IMG/VR virus record: IMGVR_UViG_3300031226_000005
Location: 1 to 40,123 of that record
Reading direction: 5' to 3' (one strand)
Source of the DNA: a virus
Length of the DNA: 40,123 nucleotides
In this document: piece by piece, positions 21,312 to 29,910 of the stretch
How positions within the stretch are numbered: the stretch's first letter is position 1
How the letters are laid out: each line of letters opens with the position of its first letter
The notes under the pieces: model-generated
Told to the model about the DNA's origin: nothing
What the model saw: the letters and a program-made list of their open reading frames with translations, nothing else
Database searches by the model: none
Program-made: the position numbers and the translations under genes

Positions 21312-23678
21312 GTGAGTGGTGCGACGTTTGACCCGGATGCGGTGCGGCGATGGCTGCGCATCCTGCACGGCGACAGTCCCGGCCGAATCCACGTGGCATC
21401 CACCGTGGCATGGTCCGGCCCGTCGTTTCCGACGAGCGACGTCGACGCGGCGGTAACGCGCGTCGGCGAGCTGGACGTAATCGGGCCGTTGGGTATCTAC
21501 GTACGGATGACGACGCTGCGCGCTGCGTTGCCGCGCGGTGCCCGCGGCGGCGTAGCGGACAGTCTGGCACTGCCGGCACTCTGGGCGGATATCGACATCG
21601 CCGGGCCGGCCCACAAGGATCAGAATCTGCCGCCGGACTGGGACGCCGCAGAGGATGTCGTCTGCGCGACTGAGCTGCCCGCCCCTACGTTGTGGATCGA
21701 CTCCGGACACGGCGCATATCCGCTCTGGTTGTTGGATGAATCGTGCGTGCTCAACGATGACAACCTGGCGGACGTTGCCGATCTGTCCGCGAATTGGCAG
21801 CGCGTGATAGCGGCCGGCTCCGCAAAGCTGGGCTGGCATTACGGCACGGGCGTAGGGGATCTCGCACGGGTGCTGCGGATTCCGGGCACAGTCAATCGCA
21901 AGGCCGGCGACGAGCGGATGTGCCGCATCGTGCCGGATTCCGTGACGGATACGCGGTACAGCCTCGCGGCGCTGTTCGAATGGTGCGCCGACGCGATGGC
22001 AGCGCTTGAGGTTGGTCGCCCGCCCGATTACGACCAGCCGCGGGCCGGTGACCTCGGACGGGCCGGTCCGGAAGGCCGGACCGTGTCGCAGCGTACCGCA
22101 GGCGAACTGTCCCCAGGGGATGACTTCATAGCGCGGGCGACGTGGGCGGAAATTCTCGAGCCGCACGGCTGGCGACTCGTCCGCACGCGTGGCGATATCT
22201 GCGACTGGTGCCGGCCCGGCAAGGCTGCCGGCATTTCCGCGACAACGAACGCGCTGGGCACGGATCGTTTCCACGTGTTCACGACGTCGACGGAATTCGA
22301 GACGACGAGCTACAGCAAGCTGGGCGTACTGGCAGTGCTGGAGCACAACGGCGACCACAGTGCGGCAGCGTCCGCGCTGCGTGCCCGCGGCTACGGCGGC
22401 GCGACGGGTTGGGAGAACGACCGGCAGCGAATCGAGGATTACCTAAGCGGGCTCACAGATTCGCTGCCGGCAACGGTGACGCGGCAGGAGGCGGGCCGGC
22501 TAGGCAGTGATCTCAGCCTTCCTCCGGTCGCCGGCCCTGAAGGTGTCATTCAACCAGACGCTGAGGCGCTGGACGCTAAGACGCTGGCGGAGTTACGGCA
22601 TCGGCAAGAGGTTGCCGCGGAAGCGCGTCGGCAACAGGTCAAACGGGAGGCGCGCAAGTTGGTCGATGCCGAAGAATTCGCGCTGACGTGGCGGGAACCG
22701 CCAAGCAAGCTGACGCTTGTCGACGAGCTGGCGGAGCCGGACGAGCCGACCCGGTACCGGGTCGGGAAGCTGCTCCCGGTCGGCGGCAACGCGGTGCTGA
22801 CGGCAGCGTTCAAAGCGGGCAAGACGACGTTGTGCAACAACCTGTTGCGGAGCCTCGCGGACGGCGACAAATTCCTCGGGCGCTTCGACGTCGAGCGGCC
22901 GGACGGACGCATCGCGGTATTCAACTACGAAGTCAGTGACGGTCAATTCCGGCATTGGCTGCGCAGAATCGGCATCGCGAATCCGGATCGGGTGTGCGTG
23001 TTGAATCTGCGCGGTTTCCGGATGCCGATTGTGCATTCCCTCGTTGAGGACTGGGTCACGAAATGGCTAATTGAACACGACGTACGGGTGTGGATTGTCG
23101 ACCCGTTCGCGCGGGCAATGGTCGGCTCCGGCGACGAGAACAGCAACATGGACGTGGGCGTCATGCTGGACACGCTGGACGTCATCAAGGGTCGGGCCGG
23201 CGTCGGTGAGCTGATCCTGCCGACGCATACCGGTCGGATCGAGCAGGCTGCCGGCATGGAACGTGCCCGCGGCGCTACGCGGCTCGACGACTGGGCCGAC
23301 GTCCGCTGGCTGCTGACCGCCGATGAGCAGAGCCGGCGGTTCTTCCGGGCACACGGCCGGGACGTTGAGGTGGACGAAGAGCTGTTGACGCTGGACCCCG
23401 ACACGGGCCGGCTCACGATGGGCGGGCACGACCGGCGCGGGATGGCGGCCAAGGATCACAGCGGCGAAGTCGTCGACTGGGTCCGCGACCATCCGGGGCT
23501 CGGCTCCAATGAGATCGCCGATCTGATGGGACGCAATCGCAACCGGACGCTGGCGGCGCTCAACGCTGCTGTCGCGGGGCACCAGCTCTACCGTGTCGAG
23601 GCTCCGGGCGGGCGCGGTAAGCGGCTGCACTACGTCACGGGGACGGTCCCGACGATGGGCGGGCAGAGCGATGACTGA
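21312..23678 (+). CDS. Primase-helicase fusion (AEP-like primase plus RepA-type ATPase)
   Basis: A 788-aa replication protein. The N-terminal third looks like an archaeo-eukaryotic-type primase: Asp93/Asp95 in LWADIDI, His133 in DSGHGAYPLW, and GDLARVLRIPGTVNRK at about 182-197. A middle region (300-370) holds CDWCRPGKA. The C-terminal half is a RecA-fold hexameric helicase: Walker A AAFKAGKTTL near 500 and Walker B VWIVDPFAR near 593, then PTHTGR and GATRLDDWADVRW. The last 70 residues form a winged-helix-like segment (HPGLGSNEIADLMGRNRNRT). It would start and drive phage replication with host polymerase. GTG 21312 is chosen for the GGGGGC site; TTG 21291 is an alternative. Confidence 0.88.
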   Translation: MSGATFDPDAVRRWLRILHGDSPGRIHVASTVAWSGPSFPTSDVDAAVTRVGELDVIGPLGIYVRMTTLRAALPRGARGGVADSLALPALWADIDIAGPAHKDQNLPPDWDAAEDVVCATELPAPTLWIDSGHGAYPLWLLDESCVLNDDNLADVADLSANWQRVIAAGSAKLGWHYGTGVGDLARVLRIPGTVNRKAGDERMCRIVPDSVTDTRYSLAALFEWCADAMAALEVGRPPDYDQPRAGDLGRAGPEGRTVSQRTAGELSPGDDFIARATWAEILEPHGWRLVRTRGDICDWCRPGKAAGISATTNALGTDRFHVFTTSTEFETTSYSKLGVLAVLEHNGDHSAAASALRARGYGGATGWENDRQRIEDYLSGLTDSLPATVTRQEAGRLGSDLSLPPVAGPEGVIQPDAEALDAKTLAELRHRQEVAAEARRQQVKREARKLVDAEEFALTWREPPSKLTLVDELAEPDEPTRYRVGKLLPVGGNAVLTAAFKAGKTTLCNNLLRSLADGDKFLGRFDVERPDGRIAVFNYEVSDGQFRHWLRRIGIANPDRVCVLNLRGFRMPIVHSLVEDWVTKWLIEHDVRVWIVDPFARAMVGSGDENSNMDVGVMLDTLDVIKGRAGVGELILPTHTGRIEQAAGMERARGATRLDDWADVRWLLTADEQSRRFFRAHGRDVEVDEELLTLDPDTGRLTMGGHDRRGMAAKDHSGEVVDWVRDHPGLGSNEIADLMGRNRNRTLAALNAAVAGHQLYRVEAPGGRGKRLHYVTGTVPTMGGQSDD

Positions 23679-23696
23679 GGCTCTGAACTGCACTAG

Positions 23697-23867
23697 TACC
23701 GACCGATACCAATGCAGTATCAGATACCGGTCGGTGGCGGGAGCGGCGTCGACCGGTATCGGGACCCCTAAAGGGGGGTCCCTGATACCGCTCGTCGCCT
23801 GCGCTTCGCTTTCCCCCCGCCAGGGGGCCGGAACCACAACCTTTATCAATTTCCCGAATACCGGTCG
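23697..23867. repeat. Iterated inverted and direct repeats: candidate origin or operator
   Basis: The core ATACCGGTCG is at 23724-23733 and 23858-23867 and inverted at 23750-23759, with partial copies at 23697-23710 and 23784-23790. GATACCGGTCG (23723-23733) pairs with CGACCGGTATC (23750-23760). ACCGACCG (23698-23705) pairs with CGGTCGGT (23728-23735). A separate hairpin has arms GGGACCCC (23761-23768) and GGGGTCCC (23775-23782). A less GC-rich stretch follows at 23836-23857. It lies just after the primase-helicase gene. A 68-codon frame (ATG 23671 to 23877) spans the region but looks unconvincing. Confidence 0.55.
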
Positions 23868-23873
23868 TCCGTC

Positions 23874-24569
23874 ATGATCGCCGAACAGTGCCGCAACGGC
23901 CGGGCCTGCGTCGGCTACGACCGGGCGACACGACGATCCGGACTGATCCCGCTGGACGGTCCGCTGTGCTCCGGCTGCCTCGGGCGCGGCCATGCCGACA
24001 TCGCCGCGTTGCCCGGCGACTATGCCGCGCTGGCCGCCCAGACGGTTCCGGCCCGCGGTGCCGCGACGATCGGCCGCGTCTCCGGCGGCGACACAGACGC
24101 CCCGGTGCCGGTCGCGCTGGGCGTCGACGCGGTCCAGCGGGACATCGTCTGGACGCTGACGACGTGGGAGCCGCCCGTTCGGGAAGCTGCCCGCCTGGCC
24201 GGTCCGCCTGCCGGGCGGGTCCGGGACGGCTGGGCCGTCACGACAGCCGCGCAGGTGCTCGCCCCGCGGGTCCAGCTGCTCGCTGCGCTGCCGGCAGCGT
24301 GGTGCTACGCAGACGGGCTGGACGCCGGCCCGGTGCTGCGCGACGGGGTCTACGCGCTGGACCAGTTCCGGGCACTGCACGAACGGGCGCAGCGCATGAC
24401 CGGCAGCCGGAGCGCGACGCGGCGGCAAGCCGGCGCGTGCTCCGACTGCGGCGCGGAAAACGCGCTGATACGCGATGACGACTCCGATACGGTCCGCTGC
24501 AATCGCTGCGGCCGACGCTGGACAGCGGACGATTACCGCAACCTCGTTGAGCTGTTGATCGTTGCCTGA
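23874..24569 (+). CDS. Zn-ribbon protein, replication region
   Basis: A 231-aa protein with two likely zinc sites: C6, C12, C32-x2-C35 at the N-terminus (PLCSGCLGRG) and C-x2-C with a second C-x2-C at about 188-215 (ACSDCGAEN, then RCNRCGRRW). The middle is Ala/Leu/Arg-rich and helical. Proteins with this double-ribbon layout are frequent in actinophage genomes near replication genes; I know no function. ATG 23874 lies just downstream of the repeat cluster, so its expression may be tied to that region. Confidence 0.75.
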   Translation: MIAEQCRNGRACVGYDRATRRSGLIPLDGPLCSGCLGRGHADIAALPGDYAALAAQTVPARGAATIGRVSGGDTDAPVPVALGVDAVQRDIVWTLTTWEPPVREAARLAGPPAGRVRDGWAVTTAAQVLAPRVQLLAALPAAWCYADGLDAGPVLRDGVYALDQFRALHERAQRMTGSRSATRRQAGACSDCGAENALIRDDDSDTVRCNRCGRRWTADDYRNLVELLIVA

Positions 24570-24599
24570 CTGTCGATGATCTTCGAAAGGAAACCGGCG

Positions 24600-24848
24600 A
24601 TGACCTGCACAAACGACTGTCAACGGCCGACTCCGACGCAGGCCCATTGCGGGGCGTGTCATCACACGTTCGGCGGCGTCAGCGGCTTTGACCGCCATCG
24701 GCGGGACGGCCGGTGCCTCGATCCGGTGTCGCTCGGGCTGTCCGAAGTCAAGCGCGTCTGGCGCTGGCCGCTGAGCCCAGGTGCCGCAGCGCGCTATAGC
24801 CGCGGCGCTGTGACGGCCGAAAGTCCGTCGACGGGTACACGACCCTAG
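24600..24848 (+). CDS. Small zinc-finger protein
   Basis: An 82-aa protein from ATG 24600 behind CGAAAGGAAA. A single finger C17-x2-C20...His33...C39 is seen (AHCGACHHTFGGVSGFDRHR, then DGRCLDP), a type widespread in actinophages. The C-terminal 30 residues are not conserved-looking. The stop lies within a repeat shared with 24972-24996. Confidence 0.75.
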   Translation: MTCTNDCQRPTPTQAHCGACHHTFGGVSGFDRHRRDGRCLDPVSLGLSEVKRVWRWPLSPGAAARYSRGAVTAESPSTGTRP

Positions 24849-24996
24849 GCCGGGGCTGTTTCGTCGCTTCACGCTGGACGCCATCAGCGGCAACGAGCGT
24901 CCAGCGTGCCGGGACGGACGCGGCGACGGACACGAGGGGCGTAACCGTGCCGGGCGGATCGTCGTTGGACACGTCGACGGGTCTACGCCCCTGGGC
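24826..24996. repeat. Imperfect direct repeat pair and inverted repeats before the ParB-like gene
   Basis: The 25-base stretches at 24826-24850 and 24972-24996 agree at about 20 positions. Between them, perfect 12-base arms CACGCTGGACGC (24870-24881) and GCGTCCAGCGTG (24897-24908) form a hairpin with a 15-base loop. AGGGGCGTA and TACGCCCCT form a wider inverted pair, the latter overlapping the second direct copy. No gene is seen from 24849 to about 25071, so this is a regulatory or partition-like region. Confidence 0.5.
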
Positions 24997-25071
24997 GACG
25001 ACGGATCGGTAAGCGCCATCATGAGGAAATGGCGAAGGCGACGATCAACACCAATGGAAGGAATGGATCAA

Positions 25072-26355
25072 ATGGCATCACGACTGGCAGGCGTTCATGC
25101 ATTGGCCGCCCGGTGCCGCAAGGTCGGCTGGAAAGTGACGCAGCCGAGCAGCGCGAACGGCGGATACCGCGTTATCTGCGCGGACGGGCATATAGAGCTG
25201 CTGCACGGTTCCTACTCGGATCGTAATGCGATCCGGTCGGTCACGAAGTCGCTGAACGAGCACGGGCTAGCCGCGGCGGAGGAAGCGGCAGCGGCTGCGC
25301 ACGAACAACGCCGGACCGCGCGGCTCGCCGCGGGACGCAAGGCCGCGGACGCCAAGGCTGAGCAGCTTGCCCGCCAAGCGTCCATGCTGAATCGCGCTGC
25401 CGGCCCGTATGGCGAGCCGGAGGAAATCCCGCTGGACTGGTTCCTCGCGGAACATCCCGCGATGTGGATGCGTCCAGCGGTCATCACGCCGGCCATCGCG
25501 GCAGCGCTGCTAGAACGGAACACGGACAACCGGCCGCTGCGCCGCAAGACCATCGACAACTATAAACGAATCATCATGTCCGGGCACTGGCACTTGACGC
25601 ACCAGGGCATCGCGATGGACACGCGCGGCGTACTACAGGACGGCCAGCATCGGCTACACGCGTGCGTCGAGTCTGAGCAGAACATCGTCGTGCCGTTCTT
25701 TGTCGGGATGCCCGTCGAGAATTTCAAAGCCATCGATGAGGGGCGGAACCGTTCGGCGGGCGACCTGTTCGCCAAGGTCGGTGAGATCGACGTCAACCTG
25801 CTACAGGCAACGGTCCGGCTCGTCGCAGCGACGCGGGAGCCGTACCCGCGGGCGTTCCTCAGTCAGAAAACGACGAACGAAACGCTGTACGACTCGTTCA
25901 AAGGCGATCCGGAGCACTTGCGCGCTGCTGTCCAGTGGGGACGTGCCCGCGCGCAGCAGTCAAAGATTGTCGCGTCCGCGTTGGCGACGTCGCGGTATCT
26001 GCTCGTCGAGGCGAACGGGCAGGACAACGACTATGTAGAGGCGTTCTCGTCCGGGCTGCTGACCGGCACGAAAGGCGACAGCAGGGTTCTGCTCGACGAG
26101 GACGACCCGCGGCTACAGCTACGCAAACAGCTACAGCTTCGGCGGGAACGCGGGCAGCGCACGGCGGCGATCGAGCAAACGGGACTCATCCTCTGGGCGT
26201 GGAATAACGTCGTGTCCGGCCGGCGAGCTCGGCACGTCAAGTGGGTGGATTTTCAGAACGACGTGCCGGCCATCACGGTGTGCCGCAGCAGCGGACGCAG
26301 CGCCAGCGCGCCGCCGGAGTTGCTGCGCGGCGAGTTCGCTGCGCGGTACAGCTGA
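25072..26355 (+). CDS. ParB-like DNA-binding/nuclease-fold protein
   Basis: A 427-aa protein. The region about 150-235 has the ParB/Srx-like signature often found in phages: PLRRKTIDNYKRIIMSGHW, then VLQDGQHRLHACVES (Asp190-Gly-Gln-His-Arg) and KAIDEGRNRSAGDLF. The N-terminal 100 residues are Ala/Glu/Arg-rich helices, and the rest is helical. It could act in regulation, partition or DNA processing; the repeats at 24826-24996 just upstream might be its targets. The start is not certain: ATG 25072 has AAGGA nine bases upstream, and 25063, 25054 and 25021 are in frame. Confidence 0.75.
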   Translation: MASRLAGVHALAARCRKVGWKVTQPSSANGGYRVICADGHIELLHGSYSDRNAIRSVTKSLNEHGLAAAEEAAAAAHEQRRTARLAAGRKAADAKAEQLARQASMLNRAAGPYGEPEEIPLDWFLAEHPAMWMRPAVITPAIAAALLERNTDNRPLRRKTIDNYKRIIMSGHWHLTHQGIAMDTRGVLQDGQHRLHACVESEQNIVVPFFVGMPVENFKAIDEGRNRSAGDLFAKVGEIDVNLLQATVRLVAATREPYPRAFLSQKTTNETLYDSFKGDPEHLRAAVQWGRARAQQSKIVASALATSRYLLVEANGQDNDYVEAFSSGLLTGTKGDSRVLLDEDDPRLQLRKQLQLRRERGQRTAAIEQTGLILWAWNNVVSGRRARHVKWVDFQNDVPAITVCRSSGRSASAPPELLRGEFAARYS

Positions 26356-26612
26356 TGAGCAGGCCGGACGGGACGTGCTGCGACTGGCCGGGCTGCGATC
26401 ACGCGACGGAGGGCGAAGGCTGGGCGGTGCAACTGCGCTGTGTGCACTGTCTGCGTGAGCAGTACATGCCGGCAGTGATGGAAGTCAGCGCGGGCATTGC
26501 TCCGTGCGTGTGGTGCGGCTGCACGTCGACACCGATGCGGCCGGACGAGTATGCGGCAGCGCTGACGAAAGCGAGGGCCGCCGTGGGACGAGAATGCGCC
26601 GATGATGGCTGA
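26355..26612 (+). CDS. Cys-rich small protein (multiple Zn sites)
   Basis: An 85-aa protein from ATG 26355 (TGATG overlap). Eight cysteines are ordered C8-C9, C14, C29-x2-C32, C51-x2-C54-x-C56 (CCDWPGCDHAT, LRCVHCLREQ, CVWCGCTSTP), suggesting two small zinc sites. No known function. It overlaps the HTH gene by 11 bases. Confidence 0.72.
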   Translation: MSRPDGTCCDWPGCDHATEGEGWAVQLRCVHCLREQYMPAVMEVSAGIAPCVWCGCTSTPMRPDEYAAALTKARAAVGRECADDG

Positions 26613-27021
26613 CGAGCTGGCCGCCTGGCCGTTTCCGGGAGACTCGCCCGTCGTGCGTGCCCGGCGGGTCGCGCTGGCGTACCGTGCCCGGCTCGCGGAA
26701 GTCGATCCGGCAGGCTGCGCAGCGATTGACAAGCGCGTCAACCGGTGGGGGCAGAGCTGGGCGGCACCGAGTGAACACTTCGACTTGGATGATTGGATCA
26801 GCGCGCGGGATGCGGCACGGCTCGCCAGTGTCCAAGTTAGCCGGATAGGGAAGTGGCGCCGGGCTGGCCGGCTGCCGGGCCGGCTCTGTACGCGGCTGTC
26901 CCGGACGCGGCTTACTAACGCATCGGCGCGGCACACGTGGGAATACCAGGTACGGGATGTGTTGAATCTGTCGACGAGCGTGCGGGCAAGGGGGGAGAGA
27001 CGAGATCATGACGGACACTGA
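26602..27021 (+). CDS. HTH DNA-binding protein
   Basis: A 139-aa basic protein. Residues 64-92 (DWISARDAARLASVQVSRIG, then KWRRAGRL) form a MerR/excisionase-like helix-turn-helix, followed by an Arg-rich segment and a C-terminal YQVRDVLNLS that fits the usual wing and helix. It is a candidate regulator or excisionase. ATG 26602 overlaps the gene before, and a second ATG follows at 26605. It overlaps the next gene by 14 bases. Confidence 0.72.
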   Translation: MMADELAAWPFPGDSPVVRARRVALAYRARLAEVDPAGCAAIDKRVNRWGQSWAAPSEHFDLDDWISARDAARLASVQVSRIGKWRRAGRLPGRLCTRLSRTRLTNASARHTWEYQVRDVLNLSTSVRARGERRDHDGH

Positions 27022-27547
27022 ATACGTCGAGACGATAGCGGGCGCTGCGGTAGCGCTCAAGGCGATGATGTTCGATGACGGCGAGGCGGTCAGCTTCGCG
27101 CTCGCCGGGCTCGGGGAGATTGAGAAACGCAGCGACTATCCGGCGATTGAGCACGCGTTGGCATTGTGGACGGACATGCTGTGTAATCACATGTTCGCGG
27201 GGAAGATTCCGCACAACATCGCTGTCATGGGCGCAACGATGATCCGGCTCGACGCAGGGCAGCGCACAGACTTCGTGCTGGGCTCCGCACAGGCCGACAT
27301 GGAAGTACCGGCGGCGTTTCAGTGGGCGGGACAGGTCATCTCTGCTCGCATATCGCTCGATCGGCCCCGATTCGAACGGCTGTGGGACGAGGCTCCGTGC
27401 GAGTCCGAAGCGTTCGGCCAGCATGTACTCGCAGTGCTGACGACGTGCGCTAGGACCATCACTAGAACGAAACGCGGCTACGCGCTCGAGAACGTAGCGC
27501 ACCGTTCGGATTGCGCACGCAGCAAGGGGGACGGTGAGGAAGCGTGA
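27008..27547 (+). CDS. Unrecognised helical protein
   Basis: A 179-aa protein from ATG 27008 with GGGGGAGAGACG upstream. No family recognised. It is mainly alpha helical with regular hydrophobic positions (YVETIAGAAVALKAMMFDDG, PAIEHALALWTDMLCNHMF, VPAAFQWAGQVISARIS) and a Cys/Arg/Lys-rich tail. It overlaps the Zn-ribbon gene by GTGA. Confidence 0.7.
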   Translation: MTDTEYVETIAGAAVALKAMMFDDGEAVSFALAGLGEIEKRSDYPAIEHALALWTDMLCNHMFAGKIPHNIAVMGATMIRLDAGQRTDFVLGSAQADMEVPAAFQWAGQVISARISLDRPRFERLWDEAPCESEAFGQHVLAVLTTCARTITRTKRGYALENVAHRSDCARSKGDGEEA

Positions 27548-28170
27548 GTTATACGTGCCCGGCGTGCGGGTCGACGAGTCAAAGCGCGGACGACGAGCGG
27601 AATCGCTATTGCGGTCGCTGCCACCGGTTCGAGGACGACCTTCAACTTCACGAATTCCCGCGCGACGATTTCGAAGGGAACGGAGTGCACGTGCTCAGCA
27701 CTGCTGAGCTGGCGGCTGAACTGGAGGCGTATCTCAGCGCAGTTGACGAAACTGTTGACGCTGTCACGGATCAGGAGATAGAGGAACGGCTACAAAAGAC
27801 TTTGGCGGCGGTAGGGATGACGACATCGGAGGATGCTGACGTGAGCCACGTTCGGGTGACGGAGACTGCCGCCGGCACGGTAGACGGGCCGCTGGTGATC
27901 CGGATTCTCGGCATCGGGAATCAGAAAACGCCGTTTGACGGGCAGTGGTTGACGGAGTACGACCCGAGCCGGGAAGGCGTCGATCCGGACGGCAACCCGA
28001 TGGTGGCGCACGTGCGGACGTCAGCTGACAAGTCGCAGGCGCTGCGCTTCAACGGCTGGGTTGAGGCGCACGCGTTGTGGTGCAAGGAAACCGGGCACGT
28101 TCGTCCGGACGGGCAAAAGGATCGGCCGTTGACGGCGTTCGCAATCAGTATCGAGCCGGCCGATGACTGA
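27544..28170 (+). CDS. Zn-ribbon protein with C-terminal phage domain
   Basis: A 208-aa protein from GTG 27544. C5-x2-C8 and C23-x2-C26 form an N-terminal zinc ribbon (YTCPACGST, RYCGRCHRFE). A helical linker follows. The C-terminal part has RILGIGNQKTPFDGQWLTEY, then PMVAHVRTSADKSQALRF and AFAISIEP, a pattern I associate with a small conserved domain in actinophage and bacterial proteins of unknown role. It overlaps the next gene by eight bases. Confidence 0.74.
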   Translation: MSYTCPACGSTSQSADDERNRYCGRCHRFEDDLQLHEFPRDDFEGNGVHVLSTAELAAELEAYLSAVDETVDAVTDQEIEERLQKTLAAVGMTTSEDADVSHVRVTETAAGTVDGPLVIRILGIGNQKTPFDGQWLTEYDPSREGVDPDGNPMVAHVRTSADKSQALRFNGWVEAHALWCKETGHVRPDGQKDRPLTAFAISIEPADD

Positions 28171-28351
28171 CGACGGTGTCCGCTCGCCGAACTGTCCGCT
28201 GTGCAAGGCACCACCCACCTTTCGGATGGATCGCCAGTGTTTCTGCGGTAGCGAAGACTGTCCCGTGTTCACCTGGGATGCGATGGGCGATCCCGATGAA
28301 TTCTTCGCGACCGCGAAGCTGATCAGCTTGTCGCCCGATGAGGGGAATTGA
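28163..28351 (+). CDS. 62-aa Zn-ribbon protein
   Basis: Starts at ATG 28163 inside the preceding gene. Five cysteines, C11-x2-C14, C26-x-C28 and C33 (NCPLCKAPP, QCFCGSEDCPVFTWD), make a compact metal site. The CPVFTWD ending is common among small actinophage proteins. Function unknown. Confidence 0.72.
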   Translation: MTDDGVRSPNCPLCKAPPTFRMDRQCFCGSEDCPVFTWDAMGDPDEFFATAKLISLSPDEGN

Positions 28352-28363
28352 AAGGAGCTGCAT

Positions 28364-28552
28364 GTGGCCTACTACGAAACGGGCCTCCTGGCCGATCCCA
28401 ATTTTCGCCGTGAGCGTGCCCGCAAGGCGGCTACTTCCCGTACGACCATTGCGCATCACGTCGCGGCGATTGTAGAGCGTGCCGATGAACTGACCGCCGA
28501 GCAACGAGCCGCGTTGACAAGGGCCGTGCGGCTGGCACACGAGCAGGAGTGA
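28364..28552 (+). CDS. 62-aa helical protein
   Basis: GTG 28364 follows AAAGGAGC, a very good ribosome site. The sequence DPNFRRERARKAATSRTTI, then HHVAAIVERADELTAEQRAA and LTRAVRLAHEQE is helical throughout and basic at the start. Similar short proteins occur in other actinophages; the role is not known. Confidence 0.7.
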   Translation: MAYYETGLLADPNFRRERARKAATSRTTIAHHVAAIVERADELTAEQRAALTRAVRLAHEQE

Positions 28553-28564
28553 GGGGGAGAATAC

Positions 28565-29230
28565 GTGACGAGTCAGGCCCCGATCGGTCATGTCGCGATG
28601 CCGGCACGTGTTGCGGCGTTGCCGCGGAACAAAGTCGGCTATCCGATCCCGTGGTTTGTCGCGACGCTTGAGGACGGTACGCGGGATTTTCGCGTCGCGA
28701 GCGCAGACCTCATGGTCAACGCAGTAAAACAGCAGCTGTGCTGGGTGTGCGGGCAGCAGCTCGGCTCGTACGTTGCGTTCGTCATCGGTCCGATGTGCGC
28801 CGTGAATCGGGTCAGTGCGGAGCCGCCGGCGCATCGGGACTGTGCGCTCTACTCGGCGATGGTCTGCCCGTTTCTCAGTCACCCCGGAATGCGCCGCCGG
28901 GAAATAGACGTTGCTGAGCCTACGATCACGCCAGCCGGCAGGCCGCTCATGCGCAATCCCGGCGTGGCGCTCGTGTGGATTACGCGCTCGTACCGGGTCG
29001 TTAAGTCGCCGGGCGGCAACAAGGGGATTTTGTTCCGGATCGGTGATGCGACGGAAACGGCCTGGTTCGCCGACGGTCGTAAAGCGACGCGCGCGGAAGT
29101 GCTGGCGAGCATGACGAGCGGGCTGCCGGCCCTGCAAGAGGCGTGTCAGCTGGACGACGACCCGGACGAGTCGTTGCGTGACCTGGACAGTGACTACCGG
29201 CGCGCGTTGGCGCTGGTTCCTACGTCGTAG
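28565..29230 (+). CDS. Conserved-type Cys/His protein
   Basis: A 221-aa protein from GTG 28565 with GGGGGAG upstream. The centre holds C59-x2-C62, C78, His90, C93 and C101 (QLCWVCGQQLGS, FVIGPMCAVNRVS, EPPAHRDCALYS), a likely zinc-binding module. The C-terminal half has a beta region, ALVWITRSYRVVKSPGGNKG, then FRIGDATETAWFADG. I recall such proteins as conserved in actinophages, without a proven role. Confidence 0.75.
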   Translation: MTSQAPIGHVAMPARVAALPRNKVGYPIPWFVATLEDGTRDFRVASADLMVNAVKQQLCWVCGQQLGSYVAFVIGPMCAVNRVSAEPPAHRDCALYSAMVCPFLSHPGMRRREIDVAEPTITPAGRPLMRNPGVALVWITRSYRVVKSPGGNKGILFRIGDATETAWFADGRKATRAEVLASMTSGLPALQEACQLDDDPDESLRDLDSDYRRALALVPTS

Positions 29231-29245
29231 AGAAAGGACTCTGCA

Positions 29246-29437
29246 TTGACAACGACGACGCCTGAATCTCGAGCCCAAATCGCATACACCGCATACGGCC
29301 GGGCAGTCGGTTTCCAAAATCATCTCGGCGAGCCGCTGCCGACGTTCGCTGAGCTGCCCGCTAACGTCCGCAACGGATGGATAGAAGGCGCACGGGTGAT
29401 TTGGGAGCTGGCCACGACTGGCAAGGCAACACTCTAG
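29246..29437 (+). CDS. 63-aa protein
   Basis: TTG 29246 lies behind AGAAAGGAC. The sequence SRAQIAYTAYGRAVGFQNHL, PLPTFAELPANVRNGWIEGA and RVIWELATTG is helical and resembles short actinophage proteins of unknown role. Start codon type lowers certainty somewhat; no other in-frame start covers the conserved-looking part. Confidence 0.68.
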   Translation: MTTTTPESRAQIAYTAYGRAVGFQNHLGEPLPTFAELPANVRNGWIEGARVIWELATTGKATL

Positions 29438-29439
29438 CT

Positions 29440-29910
29440 ATGGATCTCGGGCTGAGTGGATTGGCGCTGCCGCCTGTTCTGCCGGACGAGCCGCTGCCGG
29501 TAGGTATGCGCACTGTCGAGCAGTGTGGACCCGACGTAGCAATCTACGTCGGGGACACGATGTGGTACGACCAGAACGGCGCGCCGCTGCTCGGTTCGCT
29601 TCGGGAAGTGGCCGAGTATGTGCTATCCGTACAGGAGGCTCCGGGCGGGTCGCTCAGAAGTCAAATATTCTACTACCCGCGCGTACGCATCGTGGTGCAA
29701 ACGACTTATCTCGGAATCGACATGAGCACTGCGCTGGGCGGGCCGTATCCGCTGGTGTGGGAAACGATGGTCGCGGCAGTCGATCGGATGATGATTTTCG
29801 AACAGTGGCGGTACGCGACACGGGCCGCGGCTCATGCCGGTCATGAGCGGGTCGTCGCGACGTTGCGGGATCAGCAGTCTGAACGCTGGCGACGCAGGGC
29901 GGGGCTATGA
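29440..29910 (+). CDS. Unrecognised 156-aa protein
   Basis: ATG 29440 is two bases after the previous stop, with only AAGGC as ribosome site, so translation may be coupled. The protein is mixed alpha/beta (VEQCGPDVAIYVGDTMWYD, LLGSLREVAEYVLSVQE, VRIVVQTTYLGIDM) with a C-terminal Arg-rich helix. No family recognised. It overlaps the following gene by four bases. Confidence 0.65.
   Translation: MDLGLSGLALPPVLPDEPLPVGMRTVEQCGPDVAIYVGDTMWYDQNGAPLLGSLREVAEYVLSVQEAPGGSLRSQIFYYPRVRIVVQTTYLGIDMSTALGGPYPLVWETMVAAVDRMMIFEQWRYATRAAAHAGHERVVATLRDQQSERWRRRAGL

Noticed and set aside
20613-22358. Minus-strand open frame of 581 codons opposite SSB-like and primase-helicase genes
   Set aside because: Shadow of conserved genes; Arg-rich with no recognisable motif.
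23671-23877. 68-codon frame across the repeat cluster
   Set aside because: Composition is dictated by the repeats and it has no good ribosome site; noted only as a possibility.
23067-25022. Minus-strand open frame of 651 codons
   Set aside because: Crosses the helicase end, the repeat cluster and two Zn genes in antisense; no domain pattern.
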